Below are positions 16,273 through 24,795 of a DNA stretch of 49,492 nucleotides, piece after piece. The DNA comes from JBEKHI01 sp050012355 (lineage in GTDB: Bacteria; Actinomycetota; Actinomycetes; Streptosporangiales; Streptosporangiaceae), in the NCBI GenBank assembly GCA_050012355.1, contig JBEKHI010000006.1, positions 1 through 49,492 on the forward strand, given 5' to 3'. The notes beneath the pieces are model-generated. The model was not told the origin of the DNA, ran no database searches, and saw only the letters and a list, made by a program, of their open reading frames with translations. Position 1 is the stretch's first letter; each line of letters begins with the position of its first letter. A program made the translations under genes and the position numbers.

Positions 16273-17460
16273 GTGGCAACGACAACCGCGGCTGCCAAGA
16301 GCACTCGTCGCAGGACGAGCTCGGCCCGCACCACTACGGCGAAGGCCACCACTGCTCGCAAGAGCACGGCCCGCAAGCCAGCTGGAAGCACTGCTCGCAA
16401 GAGCACCACCGCACGCAAGAGCACCACGGGAACCGCTCGCAAGAGCAGCAGCGCGCGTCCGGCCGCCAAGCGGACCACGACCGCCAAGCGCACCACCGCT
16501 AAGAGCACCACCGCTAAGCGGACCACCGCTGCCAAGCGCAGCACCGCCAAGCGGACCACGGCGAAGCGGACCACCGCAGCGCGCAGCACCACCCGCCGCC
16601 CGGCGGCGCGCAGCACCGCCCGCAAGGCCACCACGATGACCCGCCGGACCAGCACCGCTCGCAAGAGCACCGCTCGTCGGCCCGTCGCGCGGAAGACCAC
16701 TGCGCGCAGGACCACCGCTCAGGCGACACCGCGCGCGGTCACCACGGCGACCACCAAGGTGAACCAGGCGTCGGCGAAGCTCGCGACCGCGATGACCGCT
16801 CTGCAGACCGCCACCAAGGCGCTGCAGATGGCCGTCAAGGGCCTGTCCGCCGCGACCAAGGCGTCCGGCGCGAGCCGGAGCACGAGCACCGCCCGCAAGG
16901 CGACCACGGCACGCAAGAGCACGGCCCGTAAGTCGACCGCGCGCAAGGCCACCTCGCGCACCCGTCCGGCCGCGAAGCGCTCCACCGCGAAGCGGACCAG
17001 CACGGCGCGCAAGGCCAGCACGGCCCGTAAGGCGACCACGGCCCGTAAGGCCAGCACCGCCCGCAAGGCGACCACGGCCCGCAAGGCCAGCACCGCGCGG
17101 AAGGCGACGACCGCGCGGAAGTCCACCGCGACCAGGCCGACCGCCGCCAAGAGCACCGCTGCTAAGAGCACCGCTGCCAAGGCGCCCGCGCGCAAGACCA
17201 CGGCGCGGAAGGCCAGCACCACTCGGAAGGCGACGAGCCGCAAGGCGAGCCCGGCCAAGGCGACCACGACCCGGACCCGGCCGACCTCGGCCAAGCCCGC
17301 GTCGCGCCCGGCGCCGCGCAAGCCCGCGGCCGCCCCGGCTCCGGCGGCCACCCGGCCGTCCGTGCCGATGCCGTCGGCTCCGGCACCGCGTCCCGCGGTT
17401 CCGCAGGTGCCGTCGTCCGCACCGTCCGACCAGGGTGTGCTCGCGGGCCTAGTCCGCTAA
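16273..17460 (+). CDS. histone H1-like Lys/Ala/Thr-rich DNA-binding protein
   Basis: A 395-residue, extremely basic protein made of TARK/AAKRT/KST units. The layout has four parts: a basic arm (about residues 1-150); a non-basic helical segment of about 45 residues with regular hydrophobics (KVNQASAKLATAMTALQTA, then ALQMAVKGLSAATKA); a second basic arm (about 200-345) with exact 12-residue repeats; and a Pro/Ala-rich tail ending GVLAGLVR. It resembles histone H1 C-terminal tails and the bacterial Hc1/HupB-tail type nucleoid proteins but has no HU domain. The start is GTG at 16273, with GGGGGGAAG 4-5 nt upstream. It is monocistronic, ending in a strong hairpin. A role in DNA compaction is inferred from composition. 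Confidence 0.82.
   Translation: MATTTAAAKSTRRRTSSARTTTAKATTARKSTARKPAGSTARKSTTARKSTTGTARKSSSARPAAKRTTTAKRTTAKSTTAKRTTAAKRSTAKRTTAKRTTAARSTTRRPAARSTARKATTMTRRTSTARKSTARRPVARKTTARRTTAQATPRAVTTATTKVNQASAKLATAMTALQTATKALQMAVKGLSAATKASGASRSTSTARKATTARKSTARKSTARKATSRTRPAAKRSTAKRTSTARKASTARKATTARKASTARKATTARKASTARKATTARKSTATRPTAAKSTAAKSTAAKAPARKTTARKASTTRKATSRKASPAKATTTRTRPTSAKPASRPAPRKPAAAPAPAATRPSVPMPSAPAPRPAVPQVPSSAPSDQGVLAGLVR
17014..17121 (+). repeat. three tandem 36-nt coding repeats
   Basis: Three adjacent units (17014-17049, 17050-17085, 17086-17121) each encode ASTARKATTARK. They differ only at third positions, with codons drifting from CGT to CGC to CGG for Arg. The array lies in the second basic arm of the histone-like gene and marks recent expansion by slippage or unequal crossing-over. 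Confidence 0.9.
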
Positions 17461-17473
17461 CACACACGGCGAA

Positions 17474-17511
17474 ACTGCCCCCGCCGGGTCCCACGACCCG
17501 GCGGGGGCAGT
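17474..17511 (+). terminator. strong hairpin terminator after the histone-like gene
   Basis: A perfect 17-bp stem (17474-17490 with 17495-17511) and a CCAC loop, 13 nt beyond the TAA. No T-run follows, as is common in actinobacteria. It separates this gene from the F420-reductase gene 33 nt further on. Confidence 0.88.
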
Positions 17512-17544
17512 CGTGCGCCAAACCCACGAAAGCTGGTGTTGACT

Positions 17545-17994
17545 ATGACCATGAGTGCTGATGAGCAATACGAGCCGAGCCCGCGGGAGTGGGTCCGGGA
17601 CCAGGTGGAACTGTACGAGAGCACCGATGGCGCACAGGGAACGACGCTCCGGGACACCGGCCTCCCGGTCGTGATCGTCACCAACCAAGGCGCCAAGAGC
17701 GGCAAGATCCGCAAGACCCCGGTCATGCGCGTCGAGCACGACGGGAAATACGCGGCGGTCGCCTCCCAGGGCGGGGCGCCGACCCATCCGTACTGGTACT
17801 ACAACCTGGTCGCGAACCCCCGGGTCACGCTGCAGGACGGCGCGTCGAAAACCGAGATGATCGCGCGCGAGGTCACCGGTGCGGAACGCGATGAATGGTG
17901 GGAGCGCTCAGTCGCCGCCTACCCGCCCTACGCGGAGTACCAGACGAAAACCACCCGGATCATCCCGGTGTTCGTGCTGGAGCCAGAAAACTAA
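17545..17994 (+). CDS. F420-dependent nitroreductase-family protein (DDN-like)
   Basis: A 149-residue split-barrel protein of the deazaflavin (F420)-dependent family. Marks are VVIVTNQGAKSGKIRKTPVMRVEHDGKY for the phosphate/F420 pocket and GGAPTHPYWYYNLVANPRV, then WWERSVAAYPPYAEYQTKT near the end. Relatives such as Ddn reduce quinones or nitro compounds with F420H2. Starts at 17536 (GTG), 17545 or 17551 (ATG) are all possible; the first ATG is used. Its 3' end overlaps the tail of the convergent methyltransferase frame by 87 nt. Confidence 0.88.
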   Translation: MTMSADEQYEPSPREWVRDQVELYESTDGAQGTTLRDTGLPVVIVTNQGAKSGKIRKTPVMRVEHDGKYAAVASQGGAPTHPYWYYNLVANPRVTLQDGASKTEMIAREVTGAERDEWWERSVAAYPPYAEYQTKTTRIIPVFVLEPEN

Positions 17995-18675
17995 CGGCTT
18001 ACGGCCGACGCCGCCCAGCACCACGTCGGCCCGCGCGGGGATCGGCCCGGCGTCTGGAACACCCCAGGCCCGGGCGTCCCCCAGTCCGGGCGGCACGACC
18101 TCAAGCCCGCCGAAAAACGGTTCAATATCCCGCATATCGCTGGCCGCCGTCGAGATGATCACATAGCTGCCGGGGGCGAGCGCCCGGACCAGCACACCGG
18201 TCACGCCGCGGGCGGTGGACTCCTCGACCAGGTGCAGCACCATCGACAGGACCAGGCACACCGGCAGGTTCAGGTCGATGACGGCGCCGAGCTCAGCGGA
18301 CGTCAGCAGCGCCTCGGGCTCGGCCAGGTCTCCGTCGAGGAATCGCGCACCGCCGTTTTGGTATAGGAGAGATTCTCCGTAGCTACGGACGGCCGGGTCG
18401 TGATCAACATAAGCCACACGCGACCCAGGGCACACGGTGTGCACGAACGGCAGGCCCGAGCCCACGTCGAGGAACTGCCGGACGCCCTGCCGGGCCGCGT
18501 ATCCGGCGGCCCGGCCGACGAACTCCCGATTGTCGCCCAGCAGCTCCGACAGGTCCGGGCGGGCCGCCGCGAGCACCCCGGCCAGCGCACGGTCAGCGGA
18601 GAAATTGTGGCGTCCGCCGAGCAGATAGTCGTGGGCGCGCGCTAGGTCCGGCCGGTGAGTGTCGAAGGGCTGCAC
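17908..18675 (-). CDS. SAM-dependent methyltransferase, DUF574 family
   Basis: A 255-residue member of the actinobacterial DUF574 family. It opens with RPDLARAHDYLLGGRHNFSADR and has the SAM-binding strand FLDVGSGLPF and VAYVDHDPAVR. The family usually ends near GGVGRKP, which here lies at about 18000. This frame continues for about 30 more residues and runs antisense to the last 87 nt of the F420-reductase gene, because no stop occurs earlier. The substrate is unknown for the family. The start is divergent from the NagA-like gene, with 39 nt between them. Confidence 0.85.
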   Translation of the reverse strand: MQPFDTHRPDLARAHDYLLGGRHNFSADRALAGVLAAARPDLSELLGDNREFVGRAAGYAARQGVRQFLDVGSGLPFVHTVCPGSRVAYVDHDPAVRSYGESLLYQNGGARFLDGDLAEPEALLTSAELGAVIDLNLPVCLVLSMVLHLVEESTARGVTGVLVRALAPGSYVIISTAASDMRDIEPFFGGLEVVPPGLGDARAWGVPDAGPIPARADVVLGGVGRKPLVFWLQHEHRDDPGGFRLVLRVGRVGGD

Positions 18676-18714
18676 AATCCAAGGACGTTACCGCATCATG
18701 AAATAATCGCCCCC

Positions 18715-19806
18715 GTGACGACACTTCGCGGGCGCGCTCCCAGCGCCGGTCTTGACGACGCCATCATCGAGGTCACCGGCGCCGCGATCACGGCGGTGAC
18801 GGCCGGGGCTGGTCCTGTCGATGCGATGATCCTGCCGGGGCTGATCGACATCCACTGCCATGGGGGCGGCGGGCATACGTTCTGCACCGACGACCCCGAC
18901 GAGGCGCTGGCCGCCGCCGCCCACCATCACCGCGCGGGCACCACCAGCGTGGTGGCCTCGCTCGTCACCGCGCCCGCCGCGGTGATGCTCGCGCAGATCA
19001 GCGCCCTCGCTCCGCTGGTGGCCGACGGCCACCTGCTCGGCATCCACCTGGAGGGCCCGTTCCTGTCCGCGGCGCGGTGTGGCGCGCAGTCGCCTGGAGA
19101 CCTGCTGCTGCCCGACCCCGGCCTGGCCGAGCTGTTCATCGAGGCTGGCGACGGCGCGGTGCGGGTAGTGACGATCGCGCCGGAATTGCCGGGCGCGGCG
19201 GATGTAATGGCCGTGTTCCGCGACGCGGGAGTGATCGTCGCGCTCGGACATACCGCTGCAAGCTATGACGTCATGCGCCAGGCGATCGCCAATCTGGACG
19301 GCACCGTGCTGATCACCCACCTGGCCAACGGCATGCCGCCGCTGCACCACCGCTCCGGCGGCCCGGTCGCGGCCGCGCTGGTCGCGGCGTCGCGGGGCGA
19401 GGCGACCGTGGAGCTGATCGACGACGGCGTCCACGTTGATCAAGGCTTCGCCGACCTGGTGTTCGCTACCGCCGCGGCCGGGCACGTGGTGCTGGTGACC
19501 GACGCGATGGCGGCGGCCGGCATGGCCGACGGCGAGTACCAGCTCGGCCCGCAGCGCGTCCGCGTCACCGGCGGCGTGGCGCGCCTGGACCCCGGTGGCG
19601 CGCTGGCGGGCGGCACCAGCCACCTCATCGACGACGTCGCCCGCGCGGGCGGAACGGTTCCCGCCGTACGCGCCGCGACCGAGGTGCCAGCTCACATTCT
19701 TGGCCATAACGACGTTGGCATCATCGCCCCGGGCCACCCCGCCGACCTGGTGGTGATCGAGCCGTCCGGTGAGCGCCGGGTCATGCGGCACGGAGTCTTC
19801 CTGTGA
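18715..19806 (+). CDS. nagA: N-acetylglucosamine-6-phosphate deacetylase-like amidohydrolase
   Basis: Converts N-acetylglucosamine-6-phosphate to glucosamine-6-phosphate, by family. Metal and active-site motifs are DIHCHGGGGH, LEGPFLS, ALGHTAAS, THLANGMPPLHHR and the catalytic Asp in VTDAMAAAGM. At 363 residues it is slightly short at the N-terminus compared with most NagA. The start is GTG at 18715; AAATAAT ends 7 nt before it and there is no ribosome-binding site, so the message may be leaderless. It heads a rightward operon: the next gene starts inside its stop codon (GTGA). The companions are a hydroxyacid dehydrogenase, DUF2264 and heparinase-like genes rather than NagB. Confidence 0.85.
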   Translation: MTTLRGRAPSAGLDDAIIEVTGAAITAVTAGAGPVDAMILPGLIDIHCHGGGGHTFCTDDPDEALAAAAHHHRAGTTSVVASLVTAPAAVMLAQISALAPLVADGHLLGIHLEGPFLSAARCGAQSPGDLLLPDPGLAELFIEAGDGAVRVVTIAPELPGAADVMAVFRDAGVIVALGHTAASYDVMRQAIANLDGTVLITHLANGMPPLHHRSGGPVAAALVAASRGEATVELIDDGVHVDQGFADLVFATAAAGHVVLVTDAMAAAGMADGEYQLGPQRVRVTGGVARLDPGGALAGGTSHLIDDVARAGGTVPAVRAATEVPAHILGHNDVGIIAPGHPADLVVIEPSGERRVMRHGVFL

Positions 19807-20732
19807 CGCTGCGGGTGGGTGTCACGATGGATGAGTCCGCCCTCACTCCGGCGTCACATACCCGGCTGCGGGCCGTCGCCGACGTGAGCCCGGGATTCGG
19901 GGTGGACACCGAGGTGCTGCTCACCGGCTGGGGGTCGCCACGGGTCGACGCGGCGGCGCTGGCGTCGATGCCCCGGCTGCGGGCGGTCGTGCACTCGGCC
20001 GGGTCGGTGCGGCCGGTCGTCGGACCCGAGGTGTTCGCCCGCGGGATCGTGGTGTCGTCGGCGGCTGACTCGAACGCGATACCGGTCGCCGAGTTCACCC
20101 TCGCCGCGGTGATCTTCGCCGCCAAGCGGGTGACCAGGATGGCGGATGGCTACCGTCGGGCCGACCGGTTTTCGGCCGGTTTCATCGGGACCAACGGCAT
20201 CACCGTCGGGGTGGTCGGGGCGTCCCGCATCGGGCGGCGGGTCATCGGCCTGCTGCGATCGGTCCTCGACGTGCGGGTGCTGGTCAGCGATCCGTACGCA
20301 ACCTCGGTTGACGGTGCCTCGCTGGTCGGCCTGGACGAGCTGGTCCGCGCCTCCGACATCGTGACGCTGCACGCGCCCGCGCTGCCGTCCACCCGGCACC
20401 TGATCAACGCGGCGCGGCTCGCGGCGATGCGCGATGGTGCGGTGCTGATCAACACGGCCCGCGGCTCCCTGGTGGACACCGCGGCTCTGACCGCGGAGCT
20501 GGTCGCTGGCCGGCTGGACGCGGTGCTCGACGTGACCGACCCGGAACCACTGCCGGACGACTCACCACTGCTGCGGCTGCCGAACGTGCTGCTCACGCCA
20601 CACATCGCCGGGGCGATGGGTAACGAGGTGGCCCGGCTGGGCGACGCGGCCGTCGCGGAGATCGAGCGGCTGGCGGCCGGGCAGCCGCTGGCTCATCCGG
20701 TCGTTCTTGAGGATCTGGAGCGGATCGCGTGA
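19803..20732 (+). CDS. D-2-hydroxyacid dehydrogenase family protein
   Basis: A 309-residue NAD(P)-dependent dehydrogenase of the phosphoglycerate/glyoxylate reductase group. The cofactor loop is GVVGASRIGRRV, and the catalytic triad is Arg in LINTARGSLVD, Glu in TDPEPLPDD and His in LLTPHIAG. The N-terminal substrate domain is complete. The GTG start overlaps the NagA-like stop (GTGA), and its own stop overlaps the DUF2264 start the same way. In this glycan operon it could oxidise or reduce a sugar-acid intermediate; the actual substrate is not visible. Confidence 0.88.
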   Translation: MTLRVGVTMDESALTPASHTRLRAVADVSPGFGVDTEVLLTGWGSPRVDAAALASMPRLRAVVHSAGSVRPVVGPEVFARGIVVSSAADSNAIPVAEFTLAAVIFAAKRVTRMADGYRRADRFSAGFIGTNGITVGVVGASRIGRRVIGLLRSVLDVRVLVSDPYATSVDGASLVGLDELVRASDIVTLHAPALPSTRHLINAARLAAMRDGAVLINTARGSLVDTAALTAELVAGRLDAVLDVTDPEPLPDDSPLLRLPNVLLTPHIAGAMGNEVARLGDAAVAEIERLAAGQPLAHPVVLEDLERIA

Positions 20733-22471
20733 GCCGCGCCGAGTGGGAATCCTTCGCCGACCGGCTGCTGGAGTCGGTCGTGCCGTACGCGACGCCGGGG
20801 TTCGCGCAGTTCCGGCTGCCGGGGCGGACCAGCTATTCGGGTGAACTGTCGGACGGGCTGGAGGGGTTCGCCCGGACGTTCATGCTGGCGGCGTTTCGCA
20901 TCGCGGGGGCCGATGGGGACGCTCCTGGGCTGATCGAACGGTACGCGGCCGGGCTATCGGCCGGCACTGACCCCGCTAGCCCGTACCGGTGGCCGGAGAT
21001 CACCGACGTCAAGCAGCAGATGGTGGAGGCGGCGGCGATCGCGATCGCGTTGCAGGAATCCCGGCCGTGGCTGTGGGACCGGCTCTCGCCGGGTGTGCAG
21101 GATCAGGTGCTGGCCTGGCTCGGCGGTTTCACCGGCAAGAAGACACCGCGCAACAACTGGGTGCTGTTCCGCGCGGTGACCGAGCAGTTCGTGCTGTCCG
21201 CGGGCGGGCACGCGTCGCCCGCCGAGATCGAGGCCGACCTGGACCAGATCGAGGAGTGGTACGTCGGGGACGGCTGGTACACCGACGGTGACACGCAGAA
21301 TTTCGATTACTACATCGGCTGGGCTATGCATCTGTACCCGCTGCTGTGGACCCGGATGGCCGGGCCCGCGGCGGCCGACCGCGCGGCAGTGTACCGGGCC
21401 CGGCTGCGTTCGTTTCTGGAGCAGTACCAGTATTTCTTCGGCGCCGACGGGGCGCCGGTGCATCAGGGCCGCTCGCTGACCTACCGGTTCGCGTGCGTCG
21501 CGCCGCTGTGGATGGGCGCGCTGTTCGACGCGACGCCGCTGTCTCCCGGGCAGACCAGGGGGCTCGCCTCCGGGGTGCTGCGGCATTTCGCGTCCCATGG
21601 CGTGCCTGATTCCCGGGGCTTGCTGACGCTCGGCTGGTACGACGAGTTCCTGCCGGTGACGCAGCCGTATTCCGGGCCCGGGTCCCCGTACTGGGCGAGC
21701 AAGGGGTTCCTCGGGCTGCTGTTGCCGCCATCGCATCCGGTCTGGACGGAGCCCGAGTCGCCTTCGGCGTTCGGCGATCGGGTGGTGGCGATGCCCGCGC
21801 CCGGGTTCCTGTTGCACAGCACCGCCGCCGACGGCATCGTCCGGTTGCTCAACCACGGCAGCGACCATTTCCCGCCCGGCGGCGACCCGTATTATTCGCG
21901 GCTCGCGTACTCGTCGCGGACCGGGCCGGGTGCTGTCGACAACCAGATCACGGTGATCTCCCCCGCTGGCGGGGTCTCGGTACGGACCGCGATTGAGCGG
22001 CTGGGGGTGTCGGCGTCTCGGTACTCTTCGGATTCTGTGACCGTCACGACGCAGGTGGCGGTGCGCGGCCCGTGGGAGATCCGTGCCCACCTTGTCGAGG
22101 CGCCGCCGGACTGGACCGTCCGCGAGGGCGGGTACGCGGTGGCCTCCGCTGCGCCGCCGGTTGCTGCTGTTTCCGGGTTGCAGGCTTCGGCGGAGCGGTC
22201 CGATGGACTTCGGTCCGTTCTCGTCGGGCTGCACGGGTGGGAGTCGGCGTCCACGGTGTCTGAGCAGGGTTTTAACGCTTTTGGGTCGCAGTCGGCGACG
22301 CCGATTCTGCTGAGCGGGTCCGGTGGGGTTCACGTCACCCTCGTCGGGCTCACCGGCTCGCCTCTTGAAGTGCCTCCGGCCTCCGCCTCGGTGTCCGGCG
22401 GTCTGGTCCGCGTCGAACTCGCCGGGGAGGTGATCGAATTCTCGCTGACTACTTCACCGAATCCCGGCTGA
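20729..22471 (+). CDS. DUF2264 domain protein, putative glycan-processing (alpha/alpha)6 enzyme
   Basis: A 580-residue protein matching DUF2264 over most of its length. Recognisable parts are PGRTSYSGELSDGLEGFART, NNWVLFRAVTEQF, GDGWYTDGDTQNFDYYIGWA, DGAPVHQGRSLTYRFA and PYWASKGFLGLLLPPSHPVW. DUF2264 has an alpha/alpha toroid architecture like unsaturated glucuronyl hydrolases and heparinases, followed here by a beta-rich C-terminal half. There is no signal peptide, so it is cytosolic. The GTG start overlaps the preceding TGA, and the heparinase-like gene follows 14 nt later. The function is uncharacterised; acting on an oligosaccharide is inferred from fold and neighbours. Confidence 0.85.
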   Translation: MSRAEWESFADRLLESVVPYATPGFAQFRLPGRTSYSGELSDGLEGFARTFMLAAFRIAGADGDAPGLIERYAAGLSAGTDPASPYRWPEITDVKQQMVEAAAIAIALQESRPWLWDRLSPGVQDQVLAWLGGFTGKKTPRNNWVLFRAVTEQFVLSAGGHASPAEIEADLDQIEEWYVGDGWYTDGDTQNFDYYIGWAMHLYPLLWTRMAGPAAADRAAVYRARLRSFLEQYQYFFGADGAPVHQGRSLTYRFACVAPLWMGALFDATPLSPGQTRGLASGVLRHFASHGVPDSRGLLTLGWYDEFLPVTQPYSGPGSPYWASKGFLGLLLPPSHPVWTEPESPSAFGDRVVAMPAPGFLLHSTAADGIVRLLNHGSDHFPPGGDPYYSRLAYSSRTGPGAVDNQITVISPAGGVSVRTAIERLGVSASRYSSDSVTVTTQVAVRGPWEIRAHLVEAPPDWTVREGGYAVASAAPPVAAVSGLQASAERSDGLRSVLVGLHGWESASTVSEQGFNAFGSQSATPILLSGSGGVHVTLVGLTGSPLEVPPASASVSGGLVRVELAGEVIEFSLTTSPNPG

Positions 22472-22485
22472 GCGCCCGGCGGCCG

Positions 22486-24162
22486 TTGGCGGTGCCGTCT
22501 TTTGATGCTTTGTCCCACCTCGATGTGCTCGACAAGCCATGGCCGCTGCTCACCGCGTCGTCGTACGCCCGGTTCAGCCGCGACGGCGACCGGGGCGCTT
22601 ACGAGGCTGGGTACTTCTTCCGCCGGACACGACTGGCGGCGGCGGTACTCGCCTCCTTGCCGGATGACGTCACCGACGGGGTGTGGTTGCTGTGCGAGGA
22701 GACCAGCTGGTGCGTGCCCGCGCACGAGCCGGGCCCGCTGCCCGATCCCGCCCGGCCGTACGTCGACCTGTTCGCGGCCGAGACGGCGGCGCTGCTCGCT
22801 CTTACCGATCACCTATGCCGTTTGGATCCGCTGGTGCGACGGCGGCTGCGGGACGAGGTGGTGAGCCGGGTGCTGGCGCCGTTCCGGGATCGGGACGACT
22901 GGTGGTGGCTCGGGCTGACCGGCCAGCGGCTTATCAACTGGACACCGTGGATCCTGTCCAACGTCCTGCTGGCGTCGGTGCTGCTGGAGGACGATCCGGC
23001 CCCCACCTGCGGGCGGGCGGTGGCCGCGCTCGACCGGTACCTGGACGGGCAACCGGATGATGGCGGCTGCGACGAGGGAGTCCACTACTGGTGGCGGGCC
23101 GGAGCCTGCCTGTTCGAGTGCCTCGAGACACTGGCCACCGCGTGCGGCGACGACTTCGGCGTGTTCGCCGAGCCCAAGCTGCGGGCCATCGCCCGGTACC
23201 CGCTGGCCGCCCAGATCTCCCGTGACTGGGTAGTGAACTTCGCCGACGGGCACGCGCGGACCGGAAACCCGGACGCGGAGCTGTTGTACCGGTTCGGCCG
23301 CGCCGTCGGCGACGAGGAGGTCGTTGCGCACGCGGTGGCACTGCGGGGATCGGCCGCGTTCGCTGCGCCGAACGGATCACTGCGGCGGGCGGTGGCGGCG
23401 CTGGCTGACACGGAGTGGCGGTCCGCTCCTGACCGGGACTTCCCGCTCCCCGCGCAGGCCTGGCTGCCGGATACCGAGGTGCTGGTGGCCCGCCAGACCG
23501 CCGGTTCAGCATCCGGCCTGTTCCTGGCGGCGAAAGCCGGCCACAACGACGAGTCACACAACCACAACGACGTCGGCTCATTCATCGTCGCCCTCGACGG
23601 CGTGCCGCTGCTCATCGACCTGGGCACCGAGGCGTACACCGCGAAAACGTTCGGGCCTGACCGCTACGACATCTGGACCACCCGGAGCTCCTGGCACAAC
23701 GTCCCCTCGGTCGATGACATAGAGCAGCGAGCCGGCCGGTCATTCACCGCCCAGAACGTGTCCGCCGTTCTATCCGACGACGCCGTGTCCCTGTCTATGG
23801 ACCTCGCCGATGCGTATCCCACCGAGGCCGGGATCGACTCGTGGCTCCGGACGGTGCGGCTCTCCCGGCTCGATGCCTCGATCACGATCGAGGACGCCTG
23901 GCTGCTGCGCCGCTCCCCCGCGCAGGTGTCCTCGACCCTGGTGCTGTCCCAGCCTCCTTCTGAGGTGTCCGACGGGCGGCTGACCGTAGCTGGGCTCGTC
24001 CTCGAATGGGACCCCGGCCTTTTGCGCGCCGAAGTCACCGAGCGCCCGATCGACGACCGCCAGCTCCGTCACTCCTGGGGCTCCGCCATCTACCGGGTAG
24101 TGCTGTCGGTCCAGTCCTCCACCCCTACCGGCTCCACTCGGCTCCGAATTTCGGCCGCGTAA
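22486..24162 (+). CDS. heparinase II/III-like protein, cytosolic
   Basis: A 558-residue protein with an N-terminal helical toroid (about residues 20-330, WWWLGLTGQRLINWTPWILSN) and the C-terminal beta-sandwich heparinase II/III domain. The latter begins at SHNHNDVGSFIVALDGVPLLIDLG, whose His-Asn-His-Asn-Asp is the family signature, then YDIWTTRSSWHNVPSVD. The family cleaves uronate-containing polysaccharides by elimination and is normally secreted; no signal peptide is present here. The start is TTG at 22486 or GTG at 22492; both lack a good ribosome-binding site, which fits coupling to the DUF2264 gene 14 nt upstream. Confidence 0.87.
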   Translation: MAVPSFDALSHLDVLDKPWPLLTASSYARFSRDGDRGAYEAGYFFRRTRLAAAVLASLPDDVTDGVWLLCEETSWCVPAHEPGPLPDPARPYVDLFAAETAALLALTDHLCRLDPLVRRRLRDEVVSRVLAPFRDRDDWWWLGLTGQRLINWTPWILSNVLLASVLLEDDPAPTCGRAVAALDRYLDGQPDDGGCDEGVHYWWRAGACLFECLETLATACGDDFGVFAEPKLRAIARYPLAAQISRDWVVNFADGHARTGNPDAELLYRFGRAVGDEEVVAHAVALRGSAAFAAPNGSLRRAVAALADTEWRSAPDRDFPLPAQAWLPDTEVLVARQTAGSASGLFLAAKAGHNDESHNHNDVGSFIVALDGVPLLIDLGTEAYTAKTFGPDRYDIWTTRSSWHNVPSVDDIEQRAGRSFTAQNVSAVLSDDAVSLSMDLADAYPTEAGIDSWLRTVRLSRLDASITIEDAWLLRRSPAQVSSTLVLSQPPSEVSDGRLTVAGLVLEWDPGLLRAEVTERPIDDRQLRHSWGSAIYRVVLSVQSSTPTGSTRLRISAA

Positions 24163-24374
24163 CCGCCATCAAGGAACTGCCCGGCCTGATCAGCTACCAC
24201 GCGGGCACATCACCCGACGGTTCCGTGGTCCATGTCAGCACCTGGGAGTCCGACGAGCACGCACAGCAGATGAGCCAGCTCAAAGAGATGATCGTGGATA
24301 CCCGGCAGGCCTACGAAAAGGCCGGCGTCACCTTCACCCCCATCATCAATTACCCGATCGACTGGACCATCTGA
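24139..24374 (+). pseudogene. fragment of an antibiotic-biosynthesis-monooxygenase-like (ABM) barrel protein
   Basis: The frame after the heparinase-like stop reads IKELPGLISYHAGTSPDG, then VVHVSTWESDEHAQQMSQLK, ending INYPIDWTI. This is the second part of a small dimeric alpha/beta-barrel protein of the ABM type, normally about 95 residues. The first strand (about 25 residues) is missing. No ATG, GTG or TTG lies in the frame between 24012 and the conserved part, and the coding overlaps the heparinase 3' end. It is either a relic or starts in an unrecognised way. Confidence 0.55.
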
Positions 24375-24399
24375 CCGCTCGCCCGCTGGGGCTTGGACG

Positions 24400-24453
24400 C
24401 CCATGAATGTCCCATCGCTGGCGCTTTTACGCCAGCGATGGGACATTCATGGG
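24400..24453. repeat. perfect 24-bp inverted repeat (family A palindrome)
   Basis: The left arm 24400-24423 and right arm 24430-24453 pair without mismatch around a 6-nt loop. The inner part CCCATCGCTGGCGC matches the palindrome at 7661-7704 with a single change. It stands 26 nt after the ABM fragment, in the gene-damage zone. Confidence 0.9.
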
Positions 24454-24475
24454 GCCACATGCACGTTATTCGGCC

Positions 24476-24646
24476 TCAGCGGGGGCGAAAGATATCGTCC
24501 GCGTTTCTGGCCTGCAGGGCGCGGTCTGCCCAGTATTCGAGGTGAGTACGGTCCGCGCAGGACTCCACGAGGTCGCGATCGGTCTCGGGGAGCATGATGC
24601 CGCGGGCCTTGCCCGCGACCGCCGCGGCGCGGGTCAGGCACTCCTG
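24476..24646 (-). pseudogene. C-terminal remnant resembling Rpn/DUF4351-type proteins
   Basis: The leftward frame ends with GIMLPETDRDLVESCAD, then LEYWADRALQARNADDIF. This matches the typical end of actinobacterial Rpn-family (PD-(D/E)XK, recombination-promoting nuclease-like) proteins, with rgv.vp...re.v..C.d...L..W..RA....ddlf. Upstream in the frame (24647-24766) the sequence is Pro/Gly/Arg-rich and unlike the family, so only the tail remains. Confidence 0.4.
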
Positions 24647-24795
24647 CGACCCCGGGCGTCCCCCGGGCGTGCCTCGAGCGCCACGCGTCCCCGTCGGGGC
24701 TTGCGGATGCTGCGGATTTTGCTGCCTTTTCAAGTGCTCCAGACACGATGCTCGTGCGTCATACAAAGCAGGATTCAGGCCTGAGGGGGGTACCC

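Noticed and set aside
17014..17121. CRISPR-like regular repeats
   Set aside because: The units are contiguous with no spacers and lie within a coding frame, so this is a protein tandem repeat.
16104..17351. Leftward Val/Leu/Arg/Ala-rich frames opposite the histone-like gene
   Set aside because: Direct consequence of the repetitive coding strand; they resemble membrane proteins only by composition.
20954..22333. 459-residue leftward open frame
   Set aside because: Antisense shadow of the DUF2264 gene, Arg/Pro/Gly-rich with no domain.
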